Source: Micractinium sp. NFX-FRZ (taxonomy: Eukaryota; Chlorophyta; Trebouxiophyceae; Chlorellales; Chlorellaceae). Taken from it: 64,000 bases of DNA. The notes below the pieces were generated by a model that was not told where the DNA came from, did not search any database, and worked only from the letters and a program-made list of their open reading frames with translations. The stretch covers positions 183,239 to 247,238 of the forward strand of contig JAPTJF010000033.1 in assembly GCA_029339195.1 (NCBI GenBank). The letters run 5' to 3'. A program made the position numbers and the translations under genes. This document shows positions 26,021 through 37,521 of this stretch, in pieces. The stretch's first letter is position 1, and each line of letters starts with the position of its first letter.

Positions 26021-29000
26021 TCAGCGCAACAGCTGGCGCTGCAGGCGCACCACCTTGCACGCTTTCTTCAGCTTGGGGTTCAGGCAGTATTTGCACTCCC
26101 CGCACTTCTCCAGGTGCGGCCGCTTGGTCAGCGGACCAAGGAGCGCCTCCACGGCGGCGCTGCCCTCGTCCTCGCCGCTGCTGCCGCCCGCCGCGCTGGC
26201 CGGCCGCTTGCGGCCGCTGGGGCCTGCGCCGCCACTGCACAGGCAGGGCGGGGGGGAGGGGGCGGTGGGCAGGTGGATTATCCTACGGGAGGCGGGGTCA
26301 CGTGAGGTGCTGATGAGCTTGGGGTTCTCAGAGGAGGCAGCCCATGATGCAGCCGAGAGCAGCTGGGCGCCTCCCCTGTAGGACGCACTGCAAGAGCTGC
26401 AGATTCAACATTGCAATTCCTCCCTTCCAGGTTGCAGCGCAAGCTAGGCAGCGATAGGTCGCACCTGCCGCCAGCAGCAGCAGCAGCTACAGCCGCTTCG
26501 AAAAAGGCCACAGGAGAGCCGGGGGCTGCCTCTTCAGCCGCCTCTGGCGTCGGGGATGCGGCCGCCTTGCCCTTGCCCTTGCCCTTGCCCTTGCCGCCGG
26601 CCGCAGCCGCCTTTCCGCCCGCCTTTCCGCCCTTGCCCTTCCCGCCGCCATTTGCGTGCTGCGCCGCCTGCGCGGCGGCGGTGCGGGCCGCCTGCTGAGC
26701 TGCAGTCACCACCTCACGCTCCTCGGCAGTCAGCTCCGGCACCTCCCCCGTCGCCTCGAGCCCCTTGACAGCGCTTCCAAACAGCACCTCAAACGCCTGC
26801 GGCCGGGCAGGGAGGGGGGTGAAGCACGCGGGTGAGCGTGGTGAACCGAGCAACCTGGGCCTCACACCGATGAACCGAACAACGGACCAAGCTGAGCCGC
26901 TGTTTTGCCCCGGCCCTCTACTTCCCACCCACCGCACTGCCACCCCCTGCTCTTTGCCGTCTGCCCCTGCCCCAAGCCTCGCCCTGTTACCCCCTCGCTC
27001 CTTGGGCGGCGCACCTCCACAATTGACAGGTCCGCGACCTGTGTCTGAGTCCACACCATCTAAGAACTCACATCCCAGCCTTTGCCTGAGTCCACACCAT
27101 CTTGAGAGAAAGGAACACAGTTGCCAACCACTTCTTGCTCTCTCTGGGCTGCTCAGTGGGCACCACATGGGCGCCATGAACCCCCTTTCTACCATCCAAA
27201 AGCACCCTCACCCCACAGCCTCCCTCTCACCTCCCGGTTCTTGCGCCTCAGCTCCTGAGTGGACATCACATAGGCGGCCTTCTCACCCTCGGGCTGCACC
27301 GTGGCCGGCGGCGGCGGCGGGCCCTGCACGCGCAGAAGATGGGGGCAGAGTGGGTGGGAGGGGCGAAGAGCTGAGCAGCGGTGCTCCCTGAGCGGCACGT
27401 GCCAGCGGGGCGGGTGAGCTGGCCTGCCTGCCTGCCTGCCTGCCTGTGCATAAACAGCTGCGGCAGCCCCCACGACCCCCCCAGTGCTGCCGGCATATGT
27501 GCTCTGCCAGCAGCAGCAGCACGCCTCGTTCCTGGACCCCCTTTCCCCCTTCCCCCAAAGAGCCCCTGCCCTGCAGCCGCTCTCCGCTATCTCACCAACA
27601 ACTGCTCTTTGCCGTCGCCATGCTCTCTCCAACCTTCCCTTCCTTGCCCCCATACCTTTCCCCTGCACTCCCTCCCCCCTGCGACTCCCTCCCTCACCGA
27701 CGTGCGCCGCCCGTGCTCCCGCGCCCGCAGCTTCTCCTGAGCTGCCGCCAGGTACTGCCGCGCCAGCGCGGCATCGCGGGGCCAGCGCTCCACGGGTGAG
27801 GACAGCCGGATGCGCTCGTCGTGCTGCCACAGGCGGTGCATGCCCACCTCACCATCATCATAGCACACCGTGTGCCTGCAGAGGGGGAGGATGGGGGAGG
27901 AGAGGCGTGAGGGTGGGAAGGAAGCAGATGGTGACAGCACAGCACGAGGACGGGGGAGAGCGGGTGCTGAGCGGCAGGCCTGGCTTGCTCGGAGAGGAAG
28001 ATGCAGGGAGCTGGCTCGCACGACCTGCACCCTTGCTCACGCGCCCTCCCCGCAACGCCCCGCTGGCGTGCCCTCTGCCGCTGGCGGTGGCCGCAGCTGT
28101 TTGCGCAGGGCACGCGGTCAAGGCTGGCAGAGCGGGCACACAGCAGAGCAGAGCAGGCTCAGCGCTCACTCACTCTGTGGAGACGGCGTCATAGAGGGCG
28201 AGAATTCCGGAGTAGAAGCACTGGTCGCCCTCCCACCACACCTGCACGAGGTGGTTGGCAGGGAAACAAGGTTGAGTGAGGCGGGGCTTGAAAAAGTAGA
28301 GCGATGGCAGGCGCGGGTGTGCACGTGGTACGTGTGTGTGCATGGCGCAGCGTAGGGCACAGCATGCACAGCAGCGCTCCCCTGCTCCTACGCTGTGGGG
28401 GCCAGCACCCGCGCCCACCGCCCCACCTGAACGCGGGCACCGATGGCGCCCTCTCCGTTGACGGCAATCTGCACGTCGGAAGGGGGTGCAGCACACAGGG
28501 CACCGTGCAGGGGTGGGATGGCAGCATGCTGAGCTGGCAATTCAGTAGCAAAGACCGCCAGCAGCCACTGCGCCTGCCCTGCAGCAGGACGCTGGCATGC
28601 CGGCACGCCAGCCACCACCCCACCTGAGCGCCCCCGTGCCCCGATAGAGCCGCAGCCTTCATGCGCTGCGTGAGGCAGTCAAAGCGCCGCTGGCCTGCAT
28701 TCAGAGGAGGGGGAGGGGAGTCAAGAGTAGGGCCAGCATGCTTCATGCACACGCACACGCACCCGCACACGCGCACACGGCGCAGGCCGCTTTCAGTGGC
28801 TTCCCCGCTCCTGGTGGACTGTGGACTACCACGACCCCCACCACCGCCCCGCACCCCTTGCCTGCGTAGTTGTTCATGCACGTCTTGCACTGCCCGCAGC
28901 GCTGCTTGAGGTTTATGGCGCCGGCGGCCGCAGAGGCGCGCGTGCGTCGCATGCGGTCGGCCTCCAAGCAGTTGCGGTGCTGCTTGATCCACAGGCTGGC

Positions 29001-32000
29001 CTTGGCGTCCTGCAGGGGACGCGTTGTTACGAAAACAAAGTTTGTTGGCTCATGGCAGAGCAGCACGCCTGCCTGAGGCTACCATTGGCACAAGCTCAAG
29101 TGCAGGTTGCAGGTAGTCAAACAAGGGCACAACCCTTAGCCCTGTGCACTGTTGCTTGCCCCCTGCAGCCTACTCACACCCACCAGCGCCCACACACCTT
29201 GATGGCGCGCCCCATCTCGTCGCCGTGCTTCCACCTCCCGCCGTTGCTCTTGATGAGATTGCCAGCCTCGCGCTCACGCTCTGCACTCGGGAATTGGGGC
29301 CAATCATTTATATCAGGAGAAGGCTTCAAACTCACTGGGCAGCCAACATCCAGCATGTGGCCAGGCAAGCTCAGCTGCATTGCTGGCGGCTCCCACCTCA
29401 AGACCAAACAACCTACCCCCAGCGCTGGACTCCTGCCCGACTTCCTGCCTGCCTGGCCCGACCAGTCCTCCTGCCCACCCACTCCTCCACCACCCACTTG
29501 CGTTGCCCTTGCACAACTCCAGCTGTGAGGGGCGGTTCCAATGCACACATCTGCACCCTCTTTGCGGTACCACCTTCCCACCTCTGCGGTACCACCTCCC
29601 CACCTGCGTTGCCCTCGTACGACTCCAGCTGCGAGGGGCGGTACCACTGCCATTGCCCGCTGGAGATGGGCAGGAAGCAGACCAACACGCGGCGGCTCTC
29701 CGTGTGCTGCCGGGCAAGGGGGGCGGGGGTGGGGCCAAGCAGGAGGGAGGTGGGTGTGGGATGGGAGAGCGGGGGTGGAGCGTGCGGCGGCAGGCGCACA
29801 TGAGTCGTGGCAGAGCACACGGCAGAGGCGTGGGCAGGACAAGCCATGATGTCGTGCTGCGAGGAAGACCATTGCTAGGCTTGACAACCATTGATTAATT
29901 GGTACCGGCCCCGCCCCGCCCACCTGCTCCTGCGTGAGCTTCGCCGCCAGCTTCTGGTACTGCGGCAGGCTGCACAGCTTCTCGTCGGGTGCCAGCGCCC
30001 GCAGCGCGCCCGCGGGCAGGTCGCGCCCTGCAGGGACGTGAGGAAGGGGGCAACGGCAGAGGGGCAGCGCTGACACCGGTGAGCTCAAAGACGGGCAGGC
30101 AGGCGCTTTGATGCCATGCCCGACCACCAGGGGCCTCATGCGGCCAGCCACCGCCCATGGCGCCATGCCCGGTCCTCACCATCAACCCCACAATGTTGAA
30201 ACCTGACCCCAAACCCTAGCCCCACAACCCATCTGCCGGCGCCCCCAGCTGCTCCCCAGGCAGCGTCCGCTGCCCCCACCCCATCCCCTCCAAACATGAA
30301 CCGTACAACACACAGCACACCCCATGCCCTCCAAGCATGAAGCGTACAACACACAGCACACCCACCTGCCGGCATGTGCAGCGGGTCCAGCTTCTCTCCG
30401 GGCCACCAGCAGCCGGTGGTCTTGTCCCACGCCCACACAAGGTCGCCTGAAAAGGGGAGACGAGGGCGAAGGCAGGGGCGGCAGCAGGGCGGGGCAGCAG
30501 GGGTTGGAGGTGCTGTACAAGTGCGGGGTGACTCTTACAACACACGAGGCCCAGATATGCACACCGCTGCCCGCCCCGTCGACGCCATGCACCCAGCCCT
30601 ACCCACCCAGCAATCACAAGTCTGCATCTGAGCGAGCAAAAAAAACGCCATATGTTATAGCCCAGCTACAACTGCTGTTATCTGCTGCAGCGGTTCTGTG
30701 CCGACCGCCCCTACCGTCAGTAGCGAGCGGCAGCAGATAACAAGGAAAGAGGCAGCGGCGCACCAATCATGTCTGCATCCGTGAGCAGCCCCGGGATGCG
30801 CACCACCTCGTGGGCCTCCTGGGAGATGCGGGTCCCGTTCTTCAGCAGCTTCTCAATCGTCTGGCCCACGTCCCACCCCTTCTCCTGCAAGGCACAAACA
30901 CACATTTTGAAGGTGAAGAGGGCACACTGTTTTACAGCTTCTCATTCGTCAGGCGGCGGCGAAACAACAGGCAGCAGGGCAGCGACGGCAGGAAGGGGCA
31001 CTTGAATCCAGCGGAACCAAGGCCAGACCATGGCCGATCCCGGCCCCTCTAATGTGTGCCGCTGTGTAATTCCACCTGCCCCGCCCTACCCACCCGCATG
31101 CGGTGCAGATACGTGTGGATCTCCTCCTGCGACCCCTCCCTGTGATTTAATTAGATACATAAGAGGGAGGAGGGGGAGGGGCGCACGAAGTTGTGGACAG
31201 CTCAGGGCACGTTCAAGGCTCTGGCTGATGGTTGGAGCAAGGCAGGGCAGTGCAGGGCTTCCAGCAGAGCATGCATAGCATGCCAAGCCACAGCGCAGCG
31301 CAGCGCAGACCCAGCTCTGGGCCCTTAATGTTCCCACACTGTGCACGCACATGCACACAAATTGCCCGGGAAGCAAGCCGCCACACAGACAGGAGGGAAG
31401 GAACGACGCTCGAAGCTCACCTGCCCACGTCGTGCACAAAGTCTCCCAGGGGAACAAAGGGCATGGGCACCGGGCACTCGCTCATCTCCTCACACCCAAA
31501 GCTGCGCCCATGTGATGCGGGCCGGGGGAAGGGGCGGGGAGGAAGGTGGGCGGGCAGGAGGGGAGGTGGGCAGGCACGTGGGTGTGGGGTCAGGCAGGCA
31601 GGCACGTGCAGCAGGCAGGCAGGCAAGGACGAGATTGCACGAGTGCGGCGGTCATGCCGGTCTTGCAACCAATCAATCAATCATTCCAGCAGGCCCCTGC
31701 ACCGCAGCCGCCACGTGCCTTGCCACATAATGCAAGTCGTGCAGCCAAGCAGTCACTCTAGCAGGGCCCCGCCCTTGCCCCCCACTTACCAGCCCAGGCC
31801 GCGCACATACCAGGCCGCGCGTGGCCAGGCCTCACGGTCCCACACCGACTGCTGGCGGGCCACCTGCTGCACCTGGCCGCGCTGCTTCTGCAAGGCGGCG
31901 TCGAGGGTCGGAAGGTTTTAGGGAGCGCAAGGATAAAAGGCAATGCAGGGGTCGGAGGAAAGGACGGTTAGCGCCAGCAGGTATTACGACACTTGATGCC

Positions 32001-35000
32001 CAGGCACAGCCCTGCCTACCCGGCGCACAAAGGGCACTGAGACATGAAGGCAGCACAGCATGACAATGTGGAGTCGAGCGCTCACCCGGCGCACGACGGC
32101 CGCCTGGAAGAGCTCCTTCTGCTCAGCTTCCGCCTCGGCCCGTGCCAGGCGCCGCGCTGCTCTGGCGGCATCAGCGGCCGCGCTGGCCACGCTGCTTCCC
32201 GAGCCGCCGGCGGTGGCGCCGCCGTCGCCCGCAGGCGCGCCGTCGGCAGCGGCGATGGCGGCGGCGCACGCCCGTGCCGCCACCCTGGCTGCCAGCCTGG
32301 CATCATCGGCCTCCTCCACTGCCATGTCAGCACTGCTGTCGCCCTCGCCGCTGCTGCCAACGCGTGGCAGAGAGGCGGGGCTGCCAGGGTCCTGCTTGAC
32401 GGATCCGTCGCAGGGCGTGGCGGGCTGTGCAGGCTCTGCAGCCGCCGCCTGTGCACGCTCCGCGGCTGCCGCCTTGCGCGCTGCGCGCGCCACCGCCAGC
32501 ACTTCTGCCGCCTCCCGGTCAGCACCCACCAGCCCCTCCTCCTCCTCCTCCCACTCGCTGCCGCTGCCCCCGCTGCCCTCGCTGCTGCTGCCCGCATCAC
32601 CCTCCCCAGCATCGCCGCCGCCCTCCGCCTCTTCTGCCGCCAGCGCCGCAGCCGCCGCCTCCTCGCCGCCCTCGCCGCTGCCGGCAGCCACGGCGGCAGC
32701 AGTGGCGGCGGCAGCCAGGCGCTGCCGCTGCCGCCGGCGCGCCGCCGCCTGCTTCTTGCGCTGGCTGATGCTCAGGTATTCGAAAATCAGGCCATCTTGC
32801 AGCTGGTCGGTAGTGACATAGCTCCAGGGGTGCACGGGGCGGGGGCTGACAGGGTGGCGCCAGCGGGGCGCGTGGGGAGGAGGGGGCAAGGCGGGCAGGG
32901 GTCATCGCGGAGCAAGAAGCTGCGGGGAGGACGCTCCCCCAAGGCGAGCGGAAGGGACAGCGGCCGCGCGGACATGTGTGTGTGTGTGCAGCTGCCGCCT
33001 CGCCCTTGCGCCCACCCCTCCCAAGCAAGCTCTCATTGAGGGCACCAGGAGGGTGCGCTGCCCAGCCGCCCGCTCGCTCACCGCATGCCCTCTGCCGCCT
33101 CGGCGGGCGCCCCCTCCACCAGCAGCGCCTCCAGGGGGCGGTCCTGGGTGCCCACACCGTGGTACTTGTACTGTGCATGGGGCGGGCGGGGTGGGAGGGA
33201 GGGATGGAGGGAGGGAGGAGTTGCGAGGCGAGTGGGTGCTTGGAGCATGCACAAGTGGGTTGGGGTCCAGGGGCTCGGGTAACACGCCCTCTGCCTCCCG
33301 CCAGACAGCAGCACCACCGCAGCACCACTTTGCGTTGCTCCTTTCCTTTGTCCGTTCAGTCACGACAGCAGCCAGTCACTGCAGCCGCAGCCCGCCTGGA
33401 CCTTGCACCTCTCTGCTGGCCACGCCTCTGCCAGCTGCCCACCCCACCTGGTATGGATTGGCCAGCCGCTCCCCCAGCCACCGGGCCACTGGCACAGTGA
33501 CGGCGTTGCCTGCACACCAGGGACGCCTTGAACAGCTCAGCTCCGAATCCCCAAGCAAGCGCAGACCCTGCTGCTCTGCTCACAAGTTGCTGGGTGAGGG
33601 AAGGAGCGGTGGTGGTTGAGCAAGCACGCAGACCAGGCAGGCAGGCCTTGCATGCCACCCAATCGCACGCACCTGGCCCTGCGTAGCACTCGCTTCTAGA
33701 GCAGCACAGGATGGCCATCTCGCACACAGCGCCACCTCCCACCCAGCGCTACCTCACTTCCCTGCTCTCCATCCAGCATTGCCCCCCACCCAGCCCGGCC
33801 TCTCACCCAGCAGGTCCCACCGCTTGCTGGCCGCCCCGTCGGCGTCGCTGTCCCGGCGCGCGGTGCGGTGCGCGCCCACCCCGGGCGTCTGGATGGGCCA
33901 GCAGGGGCGGGTGTGACCCTCCTGGAGGCCCTGCAGGCCAGGGGGGGGAGGAAAGGAGGAACAAAGGAAGTCAGGTCAGCAAGTGGTGGTGGGGTTCAGC
34001 AAGCAGGCGCGGCATGACGGACTTGGAAAGGTTGAGCCCTGGCGTTGCCGCTCCCGCTGCCCGGACTCGCTCCTGCCACCCTCCCACCGAACCAATCAGA
34101 GCCAACCAACCATCCAGCCAGCAGGCTAATCAACCACACCCAGGCAGCACACCCACGTGCCTGCAGCCGCTCCGCGTCCTCCACCCGAAGCATGCCCGAG
34201 GCGCCGTCTGCCAGCAGCAGCAGCATGCGCTCGTTGCTGGTGGTGAAGGTGGGCACAACATCCTCGCCAGCAGGGCTCCTGGAGGCGCCGAGGTGCAGGA
34301 TGGCAGAGGGAGGGGCAGGAAGGCATGGAGGGCAAGAGGGTATACCGTCAGGGCAGGTGAGGGCAGGTGAAGGAAGGCATGCCCTGTGTTTGCTGGTGGC
34401 GGGGAAGATGGGCAGCACGTCCTGGCGCCGGAGCGGGCTCCCGGAGGGTGGGCAGGTACGGATCGAGGCGAGGTGGGGGCAGGGGCAGGGTGCGGGGCCT
34501 GCCCCCCGGCAGCATCCCGGCCCCAACATTGATAACTGTGTGTCAAGGTGTGACCCCAGCACGAGATACACTCCCACGCCTGGCTTGTTCTTTCTTTGAT
34601 TGATCTCACATTGCGTTGCCCATGTCGAGGGCGTAGGACACCCGTGAGTGGTGCCGCATGTTGCGCAGCTCGGCGGCGTGGCAGGGGTAGCAGCGCCGCC
34701 CCGACCCAAACAGCTGCTCGCACCCGCCCGTGCACTTTTGGGAGCCCTGCAGCGGGGCAGGGCAGGGCACAACCCACCGGGGGCGGCAGCGGCGGTGGGC
34801 AGTGGGAGAAGCAAGAGTGGGAGGCGGCGGTGGCAACTAGACCATCAGAGCTTGCCAGGCTTGGACACAAGGCCACGGCAAGATGGACAGGGCCGGCAGC
34901 GTGGGGCCAGCAGCCAGCAGCATGGAGCAACATGGGGGGCGTACCTGCGAAAGCAGCACGTCGCGTGCGTCGCCGTGCAGGGAGGCCACCATGAACACGC

Positions 35001-36916
35001 GGCGGCGGCGGTTGGGCACGCCAAACCCTGCCCAGCGGGTGATGAAGATGTTACTGTCAGGATGGGTGACGGTTGGCGGTCAAATGGGGCAGCTTGCCCA
35101 AGATCTTGCTCGGAAGAGCCTCCGAAGTGTATTATTGTGCACCCAAAGCACGCATGGGAGCACTGCACCCCGCCCGCCCCACCGCTGCCGTACCGCCCAG
35201 CCCCGTGGCGGTGGGGTACCGCCCAGCCCCGGCCCTGCCCACCTGCCGAGTTGACGACGCGGTACGCCCAGCTCTGGTAGCCCAGCTCAATGAACTTCTG
35301 GGCGCAGTACTGCAGGGCAATGCTTGATAATACAATAAAACGATTGAGTGGATCCTTTGGTGGATCAGCACGAGTAAATGCAGTTTGCACAGGCAGAGCG
35401 GGAAGGGGGCAGGGCAGGGAGAAGGCGTGGCATTTTGAGGCAGAGGCACAGCAGAGTGAGGTGTGCATGTTGCAACTTGGCACAGCAAATCAAGCCAGGC
35501 AGCCTGCCAGGCAGCCGGCGGCGGTTGGGCTTGCCTGCATGACGGGCGGGTCGCCGCCGTGGCGGTCAAGCAGCGCCTCCACCTGCAACCACAAAGCAGG
35601 CAGGACGTGCGGCCAGCGTTTTATAAAGCGGCTGCATGCAACAGAACATCCCCGCAAAGCGCAGCGCAACGAGCCAGGGCGCTGCCTGCCTGCCTGCCTT
35701 CCCCCCGCCCTGCCTGCACCTCGGCTGCTGTGCAACAGCACGCAGGCACCTGCACCATCCGCCACCCCCATCTGTTGGCTTCCCGCTAAGCAGCCGCGCT
35801 CCTCCCCGCGCCCCGCCTCACATTCTCGAGCAGCACCCATGGCACGGCGCGCCGCTCGTCCTTGGCGCGCTGCAGGCGGGGTTTTTTGGAGGGGCGGGGC
35901 AGGCAGACAGTGTGAAGTCGGCGGATCGGGGGAGGGGCAAACCAGTTTGGGGTGACTGCTATCTGATGGCACCTCACCCCCTGTGCCCGCTCCCCTCCCC
36001 CCTCCCACCTGGAGCAGGCGGAAGACGTGGCGCACCAGCCCCGTGGACTGCCCCTCCAGCCCCTTGCGCAGCCCCGCTCGGCTGACGTCCACGCAGGGGA
36101 AGCCGGCCACCAGCAGCTCGGTCTCCTGTTGAATGGCAGCAATAGAAGGGGCAGGTTGGGTACTGACATGCACGCAGGGGAGGCCAGTCACCAGCAGCCA
36201 GGTCTCCTGACGGGGATGGGTGAGGAATCGGGCTGGTCCGGAGCGAGAGCGGCGCGGGGACCGCTGCTTAGCAGCACTGATTTAAAGCAGCATTCGTCGG
36301 TTTGAGTGACGATGAGCAGGTGAGAGGATGTGTGCAAGGCAAACAGGGGTGGGGTTGAGAAGGAGGCTGCTCGGCTGCACTGCACCCTTTCCCGCCCGCC
36401 GGCCTTGTCTGCCCGCCGGCCCGGTCCGATGTGCCCCCGCACCTCTGGCAGGCGCTCCAGGCTGATCACATCATCATGAATGCGCACCCCAGGGAAGGCA
36501 GAGCGCAGCACCTGCAGCAGCAAGATGTCAAGAGTGACGACGGCCAGGTCATGCCCAGAGGCAGGCGGGCGGGGCAGGCGGGGAGAGGATGCAGGCAGAT
36601 GTTGGTGGGGCAGCGAACAGTACTGCGGCGCCGGCGGCGGGAGGAGCCAAGGGCAAGGGGGTGTCGTGTGCGACCATGCCGCCGCGCCGCACCTGTCTGG
36701 CGCCTGCATCCGAGTCGCAGATCAGCAGGAGCTCGTGGCCGGCCTACAAGAAGGAAGCGCGGTGATCGCACGGTGATGGCATGTCCGAGAGCCCTACCTG
36801 TTTGCAGGCCCTCTCGGCGCGCTTCGGAAGGCCGCACAGTGGTTCTGCATCGATATCACCTGATGAAGCCCTAGGTCCAAGCCTCCACACCCTGAAAACA
36901 GACTTGTGACCCGCAT
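26021..36916 (-). CDS. Cytosine-5 DNA methyltransferase with C-terminal PWWP, CXXC and Tudor-like modules
   Basis: Thirty exons on the minus strand close exactly in frame (1,222 residues). The first is 36860-36916 (MRVTSLFSGCGGLDLGLHQ, motif I), then 36693-36743, 36443-36511, 36009-36125 (GFPCVDVS, catalytic Cys70), 35822-35869 (LLEN, motif VI), and so on to 26465-26796 and 26021-26234. Motif VIII reads GFGVPNRRRRVFMVAS and motif X GNAVTVPVARWLGERL, so the catalytic domain is residues ~1-327. A short target-recognition region has a Cys cluster (KCTGGCEQ...CYPC). Then come a long Ala/Glu-rich exon (32086-32821), a PWWP-like module (DLVWAWDKTTGCWWPGEKLD ... RVLVCFLPISSGQWQWYRPS), a CXXC-type finger (RCGQCKTCMNNYA), a Tudor-like segment (VWWEGDQCFYSGILALYD, CYDDGEVGMHRLW) and a final half-CXXC (KCGECKYCLNPKLKKACKVV). 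Three introns use GC donors. It should methylate CpG or related DNA in chromatin. Confidence 0.88.
29496..29547 (-). pseudogene. Decayed copy of a methyltransferase exon end (PWWP region)
   Basis: This segment matches the end of the exon at 29604-29706 and its donor. The protein reading is RPSQLELCKGNASG against RPSQLESYEGNA in the true exon. It lies about 60-100 bases inside the following intron, and the in-between DNA repeats GCGGTACCACCT-like words. Confidence 0.7.
30288..30363 (+). repeat. Tandem ~37-bp repeat in a methyltransferase intron
   Basis: Two copies share CGTACAACACACAGCACACC (about 30301 and 30342), with the preceding AACATGAA/AGCATGAA differing. It directly abuts the exon at 30366-30446. 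Confidence 0.8.
34391..34449 (-). pseudogene. Decayed copy of a methyltransferase exon start
   Basis: The true exon (34161-34278) starts with SPAGEDVVPTFTTSNER. The intron copy reads SPLRRQDVLPIFPATSKHR on the minus strand, in the intron upstream of that exon. Nucleotide alignment over about 50 bases includes TGCTGGTGG and GGGCTCC/CGGAGG words in the same order. Confidence 0.7.
36163..36209 (-). pseudogene. Decayed copy of the start of the catalytic-Cys exon
   Basis: The plus-strand text CACGCAGGGGAGGCCAGTCA ... GGTCTCCTG here parallels CACGCAGGGGAAGCCGGCCA ... GGTCTCCTG at 36089-36127, which is the first part of the exon that carries GFPCVDVS. It lies some 40-85 bases upstream (in gene sense) of the real exon. 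Confidence 0.75.
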
Positions 36917-37521
36917 CGCTTGTTCAGTGCTGTGAAGCGATCATTTGATGAATTACCAGGTAAAGGATTGTCAGGAATAGCGGGAAGGGCGAGAGAGGGC
37001 CCAATTGGCAAACCCCTGCTCCCCCATGCCACGCAAGCCGAACGGAGCCCTCCACTCGAAGCGGCCTCTCCTGCGGCCCATCGCGCGTCAGTGGGCTTCC
37101 GATCTCGCCGAATCACCTGCAACCGTCGCTCCAGCTTTGCCCGCTCTCCTTTGCGGCGTGCCCTCTTGCAGCTCTCGCCCGTCTCGAACGAGGCGCACAA
37201 CGAGCAGATCGGGGCCTGCAAGGTGTGATGCAGGACAAAGGGGTGTCTCTGGAGCTCCCGGTTGCCGACAGGCACGCCGCTTGTGCTGGAACACCGGAGG
37301 GCGGCGGGGCCTTGTTTACGGACCGCATGCACCATATCGAAGCTGAAAGCGAGCGCGAAATGTGTCTCGGTGCACCTACCCAGGCTGCTCGCTCCGCCGC
37401 CGCCGCCGCCGCCGGCGCCACGCCAGGTGCGTCCACACCGTTGCCACTTGATGCCTCCCTGCAGGTGCCTGGGCTCAGGATCACGGCTTACTTGCTTCAG
37501 AAGTCGAATTCCTTGGGATTG
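36917..37521. promoter_or_regulatory. Divergent intergenic region between DNMT and otubain genes
   Basis: About 600 bp separate the two start codons. No exon was placed here. An in-frame ATG at 37225 could extend the otubain by 99 residues. A minus-strand open frame crosses the whole region but does not join the methyltransferase exons in phase. The spacer presumably contains both promoters. Confidence 0.4.

Noticed and set aside
36798..36859. Possible extra DNMT exon ending AERACKQ before AGHELLLICDSD
   Set aside because: The first exon (ending GLDLGLHQ, phase 0) joins AGHELLLICDSD directly and restores the normal motif I to II spacing. Including this segment breaks the order.
36917..37521. 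Otubain start at 37225 instead of 37522
   Set aside because: Both are in frame. The extra 99 residues show no motif and would crowd the divergent DNMT promoter. I kept the shorter form, with low certainty.
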